Source: Membranipora membranacea (taxonomy: Eukaryota; Bryozoa; Gymnolaemata; Cheilostomatida; Membraniporidae). From it: 60,000 nt of DNA. Where the stretch lies: positions 29,364,162-29,424,161 of the forward strand of contig OU612067.1 of NCBI GenBank assembly GCA_914767715.1. The letters run 5' to 3'. How positions within the stretch are numbered: position 1 is the first letter of the stretch; each line of letters opens with the position of its first letter. The notes below the pieces were generated by a model. It ran no database searches. It was not told the origin of the DNA and worked only from the letters and a program-made list of their open reading frames with translations. Positions 14,201 to 25,000 of this stretch are shown here, piece after piece. The position numbers and the translations under genes were made by a program.

Positions 14201-16047
14201 AGCCTCCTGTAATGTGAGAAGGAAGTATTGAGTCATGTGACCAGAACAATGATAATAGTTTGTTGCTTGTTTATGGTGTCTTCACTCTGTTCAACCAAAC
14301 TCACATTAAGTTTTGAGGAATAATTGCCAATTTGGAACTCTCTCCCTAGTTGGTTGCCAACCACAGCACACGAATAATAAAGTTACAGAGGCCAAGAGTT
14401 TTTGTTGCATTTTACAAAAGGGTGTGATTTTGTTCTGCCTGGTATCAGGGAAGGTGAGAGAATAGCTCACTCTACCTGGATTATATTAACACAACCAGGT
14501 GAAATACCTCATTCGACTGACTTGGGAGTACCAACTATATTGTAGCTGCCGATATCAATCAAGACAGCACAGATTGATCTATTTTTGTCGGAGTTATAGT
14601 GTGATGGTAATTGAGGCCTTTAGATATCTGCACCTGTATGCACTTTGAGACCTTACCTCATCCCAGGGCGGCGGATACGTGTCTCTGATGTACTGTATCG
14701 TCACATTAGTGAAGGCTGTCCAGTGTGTGTCCTCAGATACTTGATGAAACTTTCCTACAAATCAGAGTTAAATCAATGTGTGACAGCAGTAGTCAGAGCG
14801 ATTTTGATAATTCTATTCTGATTAACAATTAAAGCTTGGGCTGTGTTGGATAGTCAATATTCTTCGCTGTATTATTCTGTCAATTCTCAGATTGGTTGGT
14901 AGGCCCATTTTACAGAGCAGCTGTGCATACAACACACAATGTGTAGGGTGGTCTTTCAACAACAAAACTGCCAAATTACCATCACATTGCTCCTAACTGA
15001 GTGAGCAAGACCGGCTGGAAGGCTCGCTCCGAAATTGATCACTCATTGGCAAGACTATATACATGCTGAGTGAGTGATTTGGGTTCAAATTTGTCCAATT
15101 GACAGACCAAACAAGTGATAATTTTGAGCGAAGTGATAATGATAATTTGCATCGAGAAGCATCGCTCATTTTTACTGAATGACCCTCATGATCATTTGAG
15201 GTCTTAACCGTACCCATGTAGATCATAACATGTTTTAAGTCTACCTTACCACTACGACAGACACCGTAATAATAACTGTCTGGATATGTATTTCCTGCCT
15301 GGAAAGCATCTTGATGTTTCCAAATCAACTAAAACGACACATGTTTAAACTCTGTGAGTTTGGTATAATTTTCCTGTAGCAACATAGTTCAAGTCCGGAA
15401 ACAAGCTGTGATTAGACTGTTTCAGTTAGAATCGATCTTATCAATAGTGAGAAGCTATAATGGCAGTATCGCATATTTGATAATAAATTCTGACAGTATG
15501 CTTACTATGAAGTTCACAGTGTGTATGGATCACATGGGTTTATGTGGCTTATGGACCTTACCTCCCGATATGAATGAGCATCACCATGGTCATGAAATAT
15601 GGTAGCAGCCATGTGACCTAAAAAACAAGTCATAGCAAGTTAGTGATGGAAATTATCAGTTCAGCCATTTGAACTATAGTCTATCTCTAGGACAGGTTAA
15701 TTACCACTGATACGTATGGTAGGCACTGCCATAGATTTAAATGGGATACTAATCGAGGCACTTACATTTTGGTGAGAAAGACATAACGATAGAGATACTG
15801 AAATGTAGCACCTAAATGCCCGTAAAGCCCATAGTTCCTGGAGCTATTTTTTGTGTATTAGGACAAAATGTTTAATGAAACATAATTGGTCCAAGCAATA
15901 ACCATGCTCTTATGGAGGTCGCTGTAGGTTATTTTAGACTCTAATAAGCAGTAACATACCTATCTCAATGTGGGTTGAGATTCCACAGCAGGATGCCAGG
16001 GATATCATAATACATGAAGAAGCGATGACTCTTATTGACATCATCAT
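3526..16047 (-). CDS. GPLD1: GPLD1-like glycosylphosphatidylinositol phospholipase D, C-terminus incomplete
   Basis: The product would be a secreted enzyme that cleaves the inositol phosphate of GPI anchors. Twenty-one exons (minus-strand order, given high-to-low) join in phase to 2367 nt or 789 codons: 16047-15960, 15617-15562, 15328-15250, 14754-14657, 14206-14096, 13469-13363, 13105-12995, 12727-12700, 12192-12053, 11722-11524, 11204-11164, 10726-10611, 10410-10223, 10042-9962, 8653-8468, 8154-8051, 6146-5953, 5590-5430, 4415-4328, 4023-3911, 3603-3526. All boundaries are AG/GT. The start is the first of three consecutive ATG codons, followed by a hydrophobic signal peptide ending near ASCCG. 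An N-terminal zinc-dependent phospholipase C-like domain is followed by FG-GAP propeller repeats, the family order. Vertebrate GPLD1 is about 840 residues, so roughly 30-50 C-terminal residues remain unplaced. There is no sign of a frameshift or internal stop. Confidence 0.9.
4735..5352 (+). pseudogene. Unidentified degenerate coding remnant in a GPLD1-like intron
   Basis: Plus-strand frames here read as broken protein. Near 4738-4885 a frame contains ELQALKSLKQSRVSSKEIA, then shifts to one containing DKGIENRANILSDTALL. An open stretch near 4994-5330 ends PSKLAALFGNDVDRMF and is followed directly by a stop and an AATAAA signal at about 5340. The pattern suggests an old transposon or retrocopy lying antisense in the intron between exons 18 and 19. 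I do not recognise the family and chance is possible. Confidence 0.22.
6154..8050. other. GPLD1-like intron 16
   Basis: This intron separates propeller exons 16 and 17. It contains a (TTA)-rich microsatellite near 6873-6897 and, near 7013-7175, a block similar to the body of the SINE at 13750-13850 (shared words such as GCTAATT, GCCTTAA and TTGCTT). No coding signal was seen. Confidence 0.45.
8750..8857. repeat. Foldback or palindromic MITE-like element
   Basis: The outer arms AAGTGCTCAGAC and GTCTGAGCATT are inverted copies. Inside them, GTGGCATTACATTATCATT (from about 8775) pairs with AATGATAATGTATGCCAC-like sequence ending near 8825. Together they form an imperfect hairpin of about 105 bp in the intron between GPLD1-like exons 14 and 15. 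No coding capacity. The structure is typical of small non-autonomous DNA elements. Confidence 0.6.
8858..9961. other. Remainder of a GPLD1-like intron
   Basis: Intronic sequence between exons 14 and 15 with T-rich runs near 8980-9012. Apart from the adjacent foldback repeat I see no coding signal or repeat. Confidence 0.4.
11524..16047 (-). CDS. GPLD1: GPLD1-like gene: signal peptide and zinc-dependent phospholipase domain (exons 1-10)
   Basis: Residues 1 to about 339. After the signal peptide comes THIEIGHMAA, where the family has its first metal-binding histidine region. Then come HQDAFQAGNTYPDSYYYG, EDTHWTAF, GFVSHQVADITWHSLG and DFHGVYDTAHTCADLGGDV, the His/Asp-rich blocks that bind zinc in the phospholipase C-like fold. 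Exon 8 (12700-12727) is a 28-nt microexon encoding LGEKIALGE and is needed to keep phase. Exon 9 encodes PFLTQQLDSFFLGGMYDMA, aligned with the conserved FLGGLDDMA region. Exon 10 encodes GDCSTPDNPLFIRC and a basic linker shorter than in vertebrates. Family identification rests on motif order and spacing recognised by eye. Confidence 0.88.
13800..13988 (-). mobile_element. tRNA-derived SINE
   Basis: On the minus strand a tRNA-like head spans 13988-13919. An A-box-like TGGCGTAGTGG lies at 13985-13975 and a perfect B-box GGTTCGAATCC at 13941-13931, with GGGT/ACCC ends that can pair. The anticodon arm has an aberrant loop, so this is not a working tRNA. A body of about 120 bp follows and is partly shared with 7013-7175. 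A (TA)n tract at about 14020-14042 lies on the head side. It sits in the intron between GPLD1-like exons 5 and 6. Confidence 0.7.
14019..14042. repeat. (TA)n microsatellite
   Basis: An uninterrupted run of about ten TA units beside the SINE, inside a GPLD1-like intron. Confidence 0.85.
14946..15186. mobile_element. MITE family copy 3 (diverged)
   Basis: About 240 bp starting GGGTGGTCTTTCAA and ending TGAATGACCCTC, with internal words shared with the copies at 32917 and 44002: TATATACAT followed by TGAGTGAG, and GATAATTTTGAGCGA then GTGATA. It lies in the intron between GPLD1-like exons 3 and 4, ending 63 bp from exon 3. Its termini have decayed relative to the six-G ends of the other copies, so it is probably the oldest insertion. 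Confidence 0.75.
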
Positions 16048-18642
16048 TGCTCTGCAGACTTCCTCTGCTCAGTTCTTCTCCGGAACGTATGATGAGAGAG
16101 AAATATCAATATAAAGGTGCTGTTATAGCATCTTCTGCCGTGTTGTATTGCTGCATGGTCAATAGCTCAAAACATGGGCTGATTGCCCCAATAAAAATAT
16201 TTTGAAGTTTCGAAGGGACACAATGACCAGTAGCTAGGAGCTGGTGTGTGAAGGTAAATAATACATGTTGTGAGGCAGTCTCCGGACTCAGGTCCTCTTA
16301 TCATGCAAACTACTCTAAGGACGGACTTTCAAACCAAATTCAAAAACAAAAATTACTCTATTTTGTTTCATCGTCTCACAAGTAGCATTAGTTCTGAAAG
16401 AACACCTTGACAAGTCCCTGGAGATGAGCACACGAAGGCTCATCAGACATGTTGTGAGGTCATCTTGAGACATTTTAAGACGTCCATGTGATGTTGCTGT
16501 GAAACAGTCTTTAAGCCCAATGAAAGACCACCCTAGAGTGGATCGAGGGAACTATGCAAGCCTTGCTGCACTAAGAGCCCATCCGGATGCATGTTTGGCA
16601 ACCGCCAAATGCTAATTCACTAATTCGATAGTGGTGGATGGGTTTGTAACAGAGGGGTATGTGTGGTAGACACTCACCATCGGGGCAACAAACCCATCCG
16701 GATGTGTGAGTGCCCAAGAATGGACGCTTATTTGGCAACCACCGAATGGCACATGGACACTGCATCCGGATAGGTTCGTGATAGTCGCTTTTTGAGATTA
16801 ATACAAGGTGAAATCGGATGGCCAGTTATCAGTAGCACTGCAGGATGGGTATTTGTCACAAGAGGATGGTCCTTTTTCCAGAATGTTTGGCGGATACCAG
16901 ACACATTTTTAGCACAACAGGCCTGCCAGTAAAGGTATAGGCTCTGCACTAGCCAGCCCAATGCCACCCTTGTTTAGTCCCCTTGCCCCAATTTCTCCTT
17001 GCCTCAACCAATGGTGCACTAAACCACACCAATAATTTGTTCATGCACAACAACTGAACTTGCTAGGACAAAGGACTCCTTGCTAGGACAGTCAGTGTTT
17101 GTCAGTCACAAACACAAGCAAGTCAACTTCAGCCACTGACTAAGACTAAGAGTGCACTGTGACTTTGAGTGGCAGTGGGCCTCGCCCTCACCATATCCAG
17201 CAATAAAAGTAAGGTAATACACCGTTCTATCGAGGATTTAACTCTTTGGATCTACCCGACGAGCTGCCAATATACTTCTGATCTTAAGAAGAAGTGATAA
17301 GAATTTGATGTCACTGAGAGATCGGAGAACACCTCCCACTCCAAAAAGTTTTGTTGACAAAACAGTGAATATGTAGTTTCACTTTAATAGTCCCAATTTT
17401 AGACTTTACCAATTGGTCAGTTTGAGTAATCAAATCGCCCCATTGGCTCAATGGAATTTGAACATTTTCAATAGGTAATGATCAGTGTAGGACAACTCTT
17501 ATTTATTTTAACCATGCTAGACTTGAGGATCTGGGACCGACCCATGAGAGGGAGTTCATTGCTGGGAGTGGGACTGAGCCTGGGATCTGGGACTGGGGAC
17601 TGAGCAACCTCCCGACTGAAGGGAAAACTTGACCTTTGATGATTGGTCATGAAATAAAATAGAAATCATGTTGGGTCAAAAAAAGGGCGGAGAGATTCAC
17701 ATTTAGATTAGTTGTATATTGTACCTATATTATTACGTTTTGTGTAGGTGCTGATGTTTTTATTTTAACCTAAAACATATCCGGTAAAATTTTTTCCATC
17801 TTACCTGTCCAACCAACAGTAGTCTACTACACTGATGATTCTCCTGCTAAAAGTGTCAATGCAAACGGTCTCATCTTAACAGCTGTTTCTGAATTTTCCA
17901 TGATGGCATAGTTTATGTTACAGCACATGTTTCATCAGCAGTAATAAGTACAATAATAAATACAATACCAATATCAAAAACGGATGGTTCAAGGAAGATA
18001 AGAATATTTCATTACAAGTGCCAGGATTGGGGGAGGGGGAAGTTGCTGCGCTGAACCAGACTCAGCTCAACTGTCATAGTTCGGTAGCTAATAAATTGCC
18101 GATATAGATTAAAACTATCATTGGGAGGAAAAAGAGTTTTGTTTAGTCTGAATAGTGTACAAAGTATAAACTATGTATAAAACTGGTTTGGTTTGCAAAA
18201 ATCTGTTCATAAACTCTTTTAATTTACTACAGTTTTTCAGTGAGCAAGCTGTCACTTCGTATAGTTAAAGAGTTTACTTTCCATGACTAGAGAGAGGACA
18301 ACCCATTGTTATCTGTTGCCATGTTCGCAATCTCAGTAATGAATATCACCTTGTATACACCAAAACTGATGTTTTTCTTACATAGCTTTCAGAGAAGCAT
18401 TTGTCATCTTTGACCTCCTCACCACTAAGTTAAATTGTCATCATGCCGTGGTATCTTGGTATTCCTGGAATATTACCCAGATCACCTAGTCGTGTGTCAG
18501 ATTATGGAAATTGTTTGTTTGTTTGTTTTAATGTACACTCTTTATCCAAAGATGCTAACATCGAGATAAAAATGAATTATGAGATAAAAACCCCCTTGGA
18601 GAGAGAAAAAAGAAAAGACATAAGTTATGAAAATAATACATG
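16048..18642. other. Upstream region of the GPLD1-like gene, intergenic
   Basis: The promoter and 5' leader of the minus-strand GPLD1-like gene must lie in the first part, but no convincing TATA box was identified. A repeated block (CATCCGGATG followed by TTTGGCAACC) occurs at 16577-16615 and again at 16694-16745. An isolated MITE-terminus-like word, TGAAAGACCACCCT, lies at 16521-16534. No coding signal was recognised up to the LINE fragment. Confidence 0.45.
16577..16770. repeat. Diverged direct repeat with CATCCGGATG words
   Basis: Two units share CATCCGGATG, then TTTGGCAACC and a CAAATG/GAATGG block, spaced about 115-130 bp apart. A third CATCCGGAT word lies near 16762. They are about 530 bp upstream of the GPLD1-like start codon. 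The internal CCGG-centred palindrome makes a protein-binding role possible but unproven. Confidence 0.45.
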
Positions 18643-19390
18643 CTAGGAAAAATAGACTGGGTTCTTCAGGATAACCTTGCTGCACTTGGCGGTTCGTGAT
18701 CGTTTGATGTATACATCAGTCTGACACTTGCTAACAGATCTCATCGGTCTTAGACTAGGTTTCTGATTGAGTTTGTATCTCAACGAATGATCGGGATTGC
18801 TCACGATTCGTGTCACATACGTTGAGCATACATCCCGTAATGTGTCGCATAGAGTTGTGAGTTTCGCAGCTACAAGTCTGTCAGTATAATGTTCGATGTC
18901 GTGGAAGATTATACTTAGAGCTAATTTCTGGATTTTCTCTACTTCGTCTTTGTGATAGTCCGCTAGAAACGGGTACCATGCAGGGGCAAAATAGGTGACA
19001 GTTGGCGGTATTTGAGCCCGATACATCATAACAAGAGTATCTGTGTTTACCCCCGACTGTTTTAAGACCAACAAGCCATGGATCTTCCTGTTGGCAGATT
19101 TCCGGATCTTGGCTACATGAATATTGAACACTAGATGACTGTCAAGTGTCACACCCAGGAGTCTTGCACTCGTGACATTTGTGACAGACTGGTCTATATC
19201 CATTGAGAATTTGGAGTTCATGTTTAGCGATTTTCTGATAGAGATGTTGAGTGTCATGGTCTTTTGGACATTGAGGCGCACTTTGTTCTGCGATGCCCAA
19301 TCACTGCATTCTCTAATTAGGATTTGAAGCCAGTAGTAAGTTCAAATCAATCCAGGGATAAGGATGTTTGGATCGACGACGTCATACACC
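18643..19390 (-). pseudogene. LINE (non-LTR retrotransposon) reverse-transcriptase fragment, internally deleted
   Basis: The minus-strand frame from about 19330 to 18646 is open for over 220 codons. It has the typical C-terminal RT/thumb pattern: SDWASQNKVRLNVQKT, LLGVTLDSHLVFNIHV, a YRAQIPPTVTYFAPAWYP block and DEVEKIQKLALSII. Just upstream (19390-19340) a frame reads YDVVDPNIL, which resembles the RT motif around the first catalytic aspartate (DVVDHNIL in many LINEs), then stops. The section that should lie between, including the catalytic YxDD box, is missing. It is therefore a dead, internally deleted copy, probably of the Jockey/CR1 type. It lies between the divergent GPLD1-like and Wnt genes. 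Confidence 0.8.
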
Positions 19391-19810
19391 AAACACCAAC
19401 TCTCATCACCCATGTCAGGGATAATAGGATAATAGTTATTCTGTATTTCCATAAAAATGTTAAAAATGACAATGTTTTCGAGTGTCAGTAAAAACGTTAG
19501 GAGCTGAATCAGTGGTGTCTCCTTTGACACAGGAATTTTAATCTGTTTGAGGCTTGAAGCAGGGAAGTAAACATTTGTATCATCGTTAGAAAGCAGAACT
19601 ACAGAGAGGGTTACCAGATAAAAGTAAATTAGGACGAATAAATTGCATGATTGTGCAGGTTTTAAACAATAGCTAAAATCATGGCTAGCTAACATTTCCG
19701 CAGCCTCCTTGCTTAGTATAAACACCATCTTTAGCTAGTGAAAATTGGTGCTAGCTTGCAACAAGACAACCCAGCAACTAGCTAATTTTACTTTTCTGCA
19801 GTATTTTAAT

Positions 19811-20582
19811 AGTAACTCAGACCTGCAGACTCTCGCTGCCCATAGACTTAATTAGACTTAAATGTTGCATTTTAAGATCTACTGTGGTAAATGAACTTGT
19901 ACAGTCATGATAAATATTCTGCTCTGTCGGCACATAATTAACCAACAAACATAATTGTTACAGTTCTATCCCTAGGGAAATGCCCATTTGCTCTGCGATT
20001 AGAATCGAAACGAGACGAGTCACATATGCTCTAGGCATATTGTGGTAATTCAATGGCGCAGGTAACTCACACCTGAAGACTCTGCGCTGTCCATAGACTT
20101 AATTAGACTTAAATATTAAGTCTATTGTGTTGTGAGGGCACCCGAAGGAGAGGGCGACCCAATCAGACTTGGCGAAGAACGGCGCTCAAACAGATGAAGG
20201 TACACAACATCAAGTCGTGGGCGGAGGCTGGCGAGATGGCGAGAGATCGGGAAAGATGGAAGGGAAAGGAGAAGGCGATTCTGGCGCAATATTCCACTAG
20301 GAGTTCTGCAACATAAGTCAAAGTTAAGTCAAGTTGTGCAGTTTCAGATCTACTGAAACAAAAAACTTATGGTAAATGGCATGAATTGTTGAAGTGAATA
20401 CATGACCTTGCACACAAGATAAATGTTCTGTTAGTCGGCACATAATTAACCGACAAAATTAATTTTTACAGTTGAGCCCTGCATAATAAGCGACACCTTA
20501 GGAAATGTCCATTTGCTCTGTAATATTATTCAAAATGAGTTGAAATGCATATGCTGTACTGGAGGCATATTTTACCCTGTCC
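19811..20582. repeat. Tandem duplication, second copy interrupted by a LINE tail
   Basis: Copy A (about 19811-20060) and copy B (about 20061-20582) share CATAGACTTAATTAGACTTA, CGGCACATAATTAACC, CCATTTGCTCTG and GGCATATT in the same order. Copy B is longer by roughly 200 bp because of the LINE fragment. The interruption lies just after the GACTTAAAT word, so the duplication predates the insertion. Confidence 0.75.
20127..20335 (+). mobile_element. 3' tail of a second LINE, ORF2 C-terminus
   Basis: A short plus-strand frame reads GTRRRGRPNQTWRRTALKQM and then SWAEAGEMARDRERWK and YSTRS. This is the characteristic C-terminal tail of some LINE ORF2 proteins (RGRPxxTWRR ... AxDRxxW). The stop is followed by an AAGTC-rich end (AAGTCAAAGTTAAGTC), consistent with a 3' microsatellite-like tail. 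A 5'-truncated insertion inside the second copy of a local duplication. Confidence 0.75.
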
Positions 20583-21660
20583 AGGAGTGAGAAATGTTTT
20601 TATTACTTATTCGGATTGTGACACTGGGGGTGTCAATTACAATGTTGATTGAGTGGAAATGAATTACCTGAAAAACAATCCTGTTGTTGAAATGATCAAC
20701 TGGCCTAATTGTTTTGATTTTACATTGTTTCTTATTGTTTTCACAGCTAAGGAGAGGTTATTACAATGATTGGTTGTATTGTCTTTAGGCTATGATACAG
20801 CAGGCTACATAATTTTCACATGTAAAAGCGAAATGCCACCACACTTGAACTCAAAGTAAACACTTTGAAATAAATAGGAATAGAATATGGATGGTTGATG
20901 TTGACTGAGTTGTTGAAATTTTCATTGCCTACTCAGAGCGCAATCGAAATGACAGGCATTTGAACAATAGAACCTTAATTTGACATGTTTTTTAAAAACA
21001 AATTATTTGTTATTAGTACTTAATGACAGTTGTTTAGAGCTAGCCCTCTAGTGTGATTCGCAGTGACAAATACTGCAACTTCAGAGCCTTTAGAATTTTG
21101 ATTGAAAAGTTATAGCAGTTCAATCCCATCTTCTGTCAAATCAATTTATCTGTGTCATCACAAGTATTTGCTCAGCAAACTTCGGACAGACCGTTTCTGA
21201 ATCACAAAGCGGGAAATTTGCTTTTTTCATTGTGCAACGTGGAGAAGTTTGGTCGTGATATTCAAACAAATTCATATATTTTGTTTTCCAATGATGCCTC
21301 AATTTATTGCCTTGAATAAAGTGACATTATTTGAATAAAGTATTTAATTGTGACTGAGTTGACAAGGAAAAGAATAAAACACTCAGTGTATACTTCCAAA
21401 AATAGAAGTAAAGATAGTGTTGTTAAGATTATGTTGTATCATATGTGCCAACAGGATTCTTTACCAGGATGACCGGAGAAAATGTTACTTGTCATTTTGG
21501 TGGTTAACTAATATTTAAGAAGGACATGGTTATTATTTTCAAGAACCCATGCTATCCATCAATCCACACCACACTGGTCTCCTTACTATGTCATAGAGCT
21601 TTGGTCAAATAAGTGAATCATACTAAGTTTATTTATGGCAGGTCTGGTTACACATTTACC
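20583..21660. other. Intergenic, upstream of Wnt
   Basis: AT-rich sequence between the duplicated block and the Wnt TATA box. No coding signal, repeat or RNA gene was recognised. Confidence 0.4.
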
Positions 21661-21661
21661 C

Positions 21662-21671
21662 TATATATAAA
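21662..21671 (+). promoter_or_regulatory. Putative TATA box of the Wnt gene
   Basis: TATATATAAA lies about 390 bp upstream of the Wnt start codon. A start site about 30 bp downstream would give a leader of roughly 360 nt. From 21697 to 22056 that leader contains no ATG at all, so 22057 would be the first AUG in the mRNA. Confidence 0.5.
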
Positions 21672-22056
21672 CAGCTGGCCTCATAGTAGGATGAAAAAAA
21701 GCAAATAATACAGAGAGAGATAGGATTTATCTCAGCGCGCTCCTCAAACGCAGGTGAGAATACAAAGATCAACACAGATATCAGCGACATAACTGGATAC
21801 ATCTGCCAAAGTCAACGAGATAGAGCACGACTTTCTCTCTGCTAACCTATTCCCAGCTATACTGAGATAAGATCGGATAAAGCAGCTACCTGAAGAAATT
21901 ATTCATTCGTTAAATATTCCACCAAAACTGCAGCCTTATCTAGATTCTTGTCTCGTCAACTTCTTATTCCTGATTGGGGCAAAAACCTTTACCAAATCAC
22001 ATCCGGAGTTGAAGATCAAACAGAGACTTTACAGAGGAGAACAACCATTAGACAAC

Positions 22057-25000
22057 ATGGATTGCAACACATTTCAAGATCAACTACCACCTGACAATAG
22101 ATGTAAATGCGTAAAAGACACTGGATCTTATTCTAACAGACATCAATGCACTAGAGCTAACAGATCCTACAGATTACCTGGTGGACATTTTAAGATACAT
22201 CTCACAAACTTAATCATTCTATCAACCTTCACAATCATCACACAAGTAGCAGCGTAAGTTGTCGCTTCTCAGATTATAGATTTTGATGCTTTAGCCTGTG
22301 ATCATTTTGGTTTTGATTGAGCTGTTCTGCCTTTACCAAGTGGCTACAGGGTGACCATTCACTTGATCAAACTTACTCTAGGAACTGGGTCTAGTAATAA
22401 CCATTGTGACGTGGTAGGAAGGTGAAAAGGATTAATTGCCGGGCCCAATTGTTGACATAAGTATGGTCAGCCGATTCAGTGGTGGTACTGCAAATATATC
22501 AAAATGTCAGATCAGCTTTAGTAAGAAACAATGTAATGCCAGGATCATAATCTGCTGCTCGTTGACCGTGTAGCTGGGTACATGTGGTTTCTTGGCACAA
22601 GAAGATTATGGTGCTAAAGAAAAATAGACAACAGGGTATCTATCTAGGAATTAATAATTAAAGAGTTCTGTATAGTTTAAGCCAGATGAGAGGGTAGGTA
22701 AAGCAGAGGGAAGCCTAGCAAGACTTTTACAGAGCAAGGCTGGCAGGGCGGCACATGTGGGCAGAGATCAGTATAGTTAGGTAGGATTAATCCCTATATG
22801 ACATTTATGGCATTGAGTAATATATTATAGTAATGTTTACAAAGTTAATCAAAATTGTTTCCTGACAAGCATCTGTAGAGGAATGAAGCATGCAGATACA
22901 AAATATGTGACAGCTGGAAAACACAGCAGGAGATTGCAAGTGCTTGGTTCTGCAGAATTCTGTAAATATACCCATGTCATGTGATGGTCCGTGAAAATGA
23001 CACTAATGAACCAGGTGGCATATCCTCAGTTTGTGGTCCCTTGTCAGAATGTCACAAATATTTATCAGAATAAACATACTCCGGTTGGTTTGCAGTTTGG
23101 TTTGTAAATCGCAGGGACCGAATTAATCAATCACTGCACACGTCATAAGAACCTGTCAATCACTTGCATATCGATATAGTAAACAATCATCTCAAACTAT
23201 TATTCGTAAATTAAGAGTAATTAATTTGTGGTGAGGATTTAGCAACAACAAATATCATATTTCCGAATCTGCCATTTCCTGGATGGGAAGAGGGCCTGGT
23301 ATTGGACGGTAATTAACCTGATATTTTTAAATAACAGCCTGCCAAATATTTTCATAGCTGCTGATCATGTAAAAATAGCCTGAGAACGCTAATTGACACA
23401 CTTGGCACGCTCATTATAGAGCTATTCATTGAGAGAAGTACAAGCCCTTTTCGGTCAGCTGGTAGAATGCTGTCGGAACACATATAGCAAATGGTAACAG
23501 GTGCTTGGCAGACACAATAAATAAGCAAAGTGTATCGTTTTAAACAGTAACAAATCTCCTTAGAATACTCTTGAGAGTGGCGTTTTATTGGGTGGGTGTG
23601 GATTGGCCAAGAGTTTGCTCTTTTGTAACACATAATATGGTAAAACCTGGATGTTCACCATGCACAGACGGGACTGGGAGTAAAAAGTAATGTAATGTCA
23701 TGAATATTCAGATTCGATTACATTGGAGAGGGAGTTTGGCCTAGGGTTGGGCCAAGGAAATTGGTGTCTAATTAAATAAAACATGTACTTCATAAAATAA
23801 TGAGTAATGAGAAAACTGTGTAGTAACTACAATTAGTGAGAACCATCAAATCGGTGTGTCAATCTCCGAGATTGGGAGCACACTATGGAAAAGTATAGCT
23901 ACTCGCCTTGTGGAAATAGCAACATCTAAGATTTATAGGAGATGACTGAACACTTTAGCAGTATTACTCAGCGCACCACAAGCACTGAGTTCCACTCGAG
24001 GTATGGTGCAGCTGTTCACAAAGCCAGGAGAAAGCACTCGAGAAATCACAGTGAAAATGATCAGATTGTTGAATTTTATACCAATTATTGCCTTTATTAT
24101 CATTTAGATCTTGAAACTTTTAATAGAAACATACCAATTTTGGGAACGGGTGTCAACATTTTAATTACCGGTTTTATTGAATATCGACTCACAGTGGTCA
24201 GCGCAGAGTGGAGTGTCTTTATTACATTATTAGCCGTGATTATCACCGCAGCAATCGACTAAGAGTAATTGAAGGTTTTTATAAACTTGAATTTGCAGGT
24301 ACATTCTAATAAAACACCATTGCTGCTAGAGCGATCAGCCTAATGTGTGATGCATAAGTATTTATTATAATTAATCTGTAGCTTCCGATCTGGTGCATAG
24401 TCATATTATTATATTAGTTTATTAAAGTCACCTGTATATCCTTGTCAAACGGCTACCTATACACCACTGTCAGAAGTTACCTGTATCTAGTGCCAGCAAT
24501 AACCTGTATACCAGTGTCAGAACTGACCTGCATCCAGTTTCAAACGACTACCTAGATACCACTGTCACAGAAGAAACTTGTATACCAGTGTCAGAAATAT
24601 CCTGTATACACTAGTGCCAGAAGTTACCTGTAGTAACCTGTATACTAGTGTTACGGTTTCCCCCCTACACATTGTGGTCAATGACAACACAAATTTTTAC
24701 ATCAACAATTCTGTTGACCCCTGTTATATCCTGTCTGCCCTCTGCTTATGACCTACCCTCTATACCAGTATATTTTACGCCGATAACTTGTTGGTTGGAT
24801 GGTATTTCATGACAGTCGAACACAAATATTTCACACAACCGTTGCTGGCACCCGGCTCATTCATTTGACAGAACATCGATAATGCGGATGATTTTGTGCT
24901 CTGTAAGGACAAAGTGAACGGATATAATATGATATCGCCTTAAAAAAGCCGGTAGCATAACAGAGTTTGGCTTGCTCAAGCAATTTTTACCAGTACAGAC

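Noticed and set aside
16571-16967. Two overlapping minus-strand frames rich in Cys and Pro
   Set aside because: They coincide with the CATCCGGATG repeat block and show no family features or splice sites.
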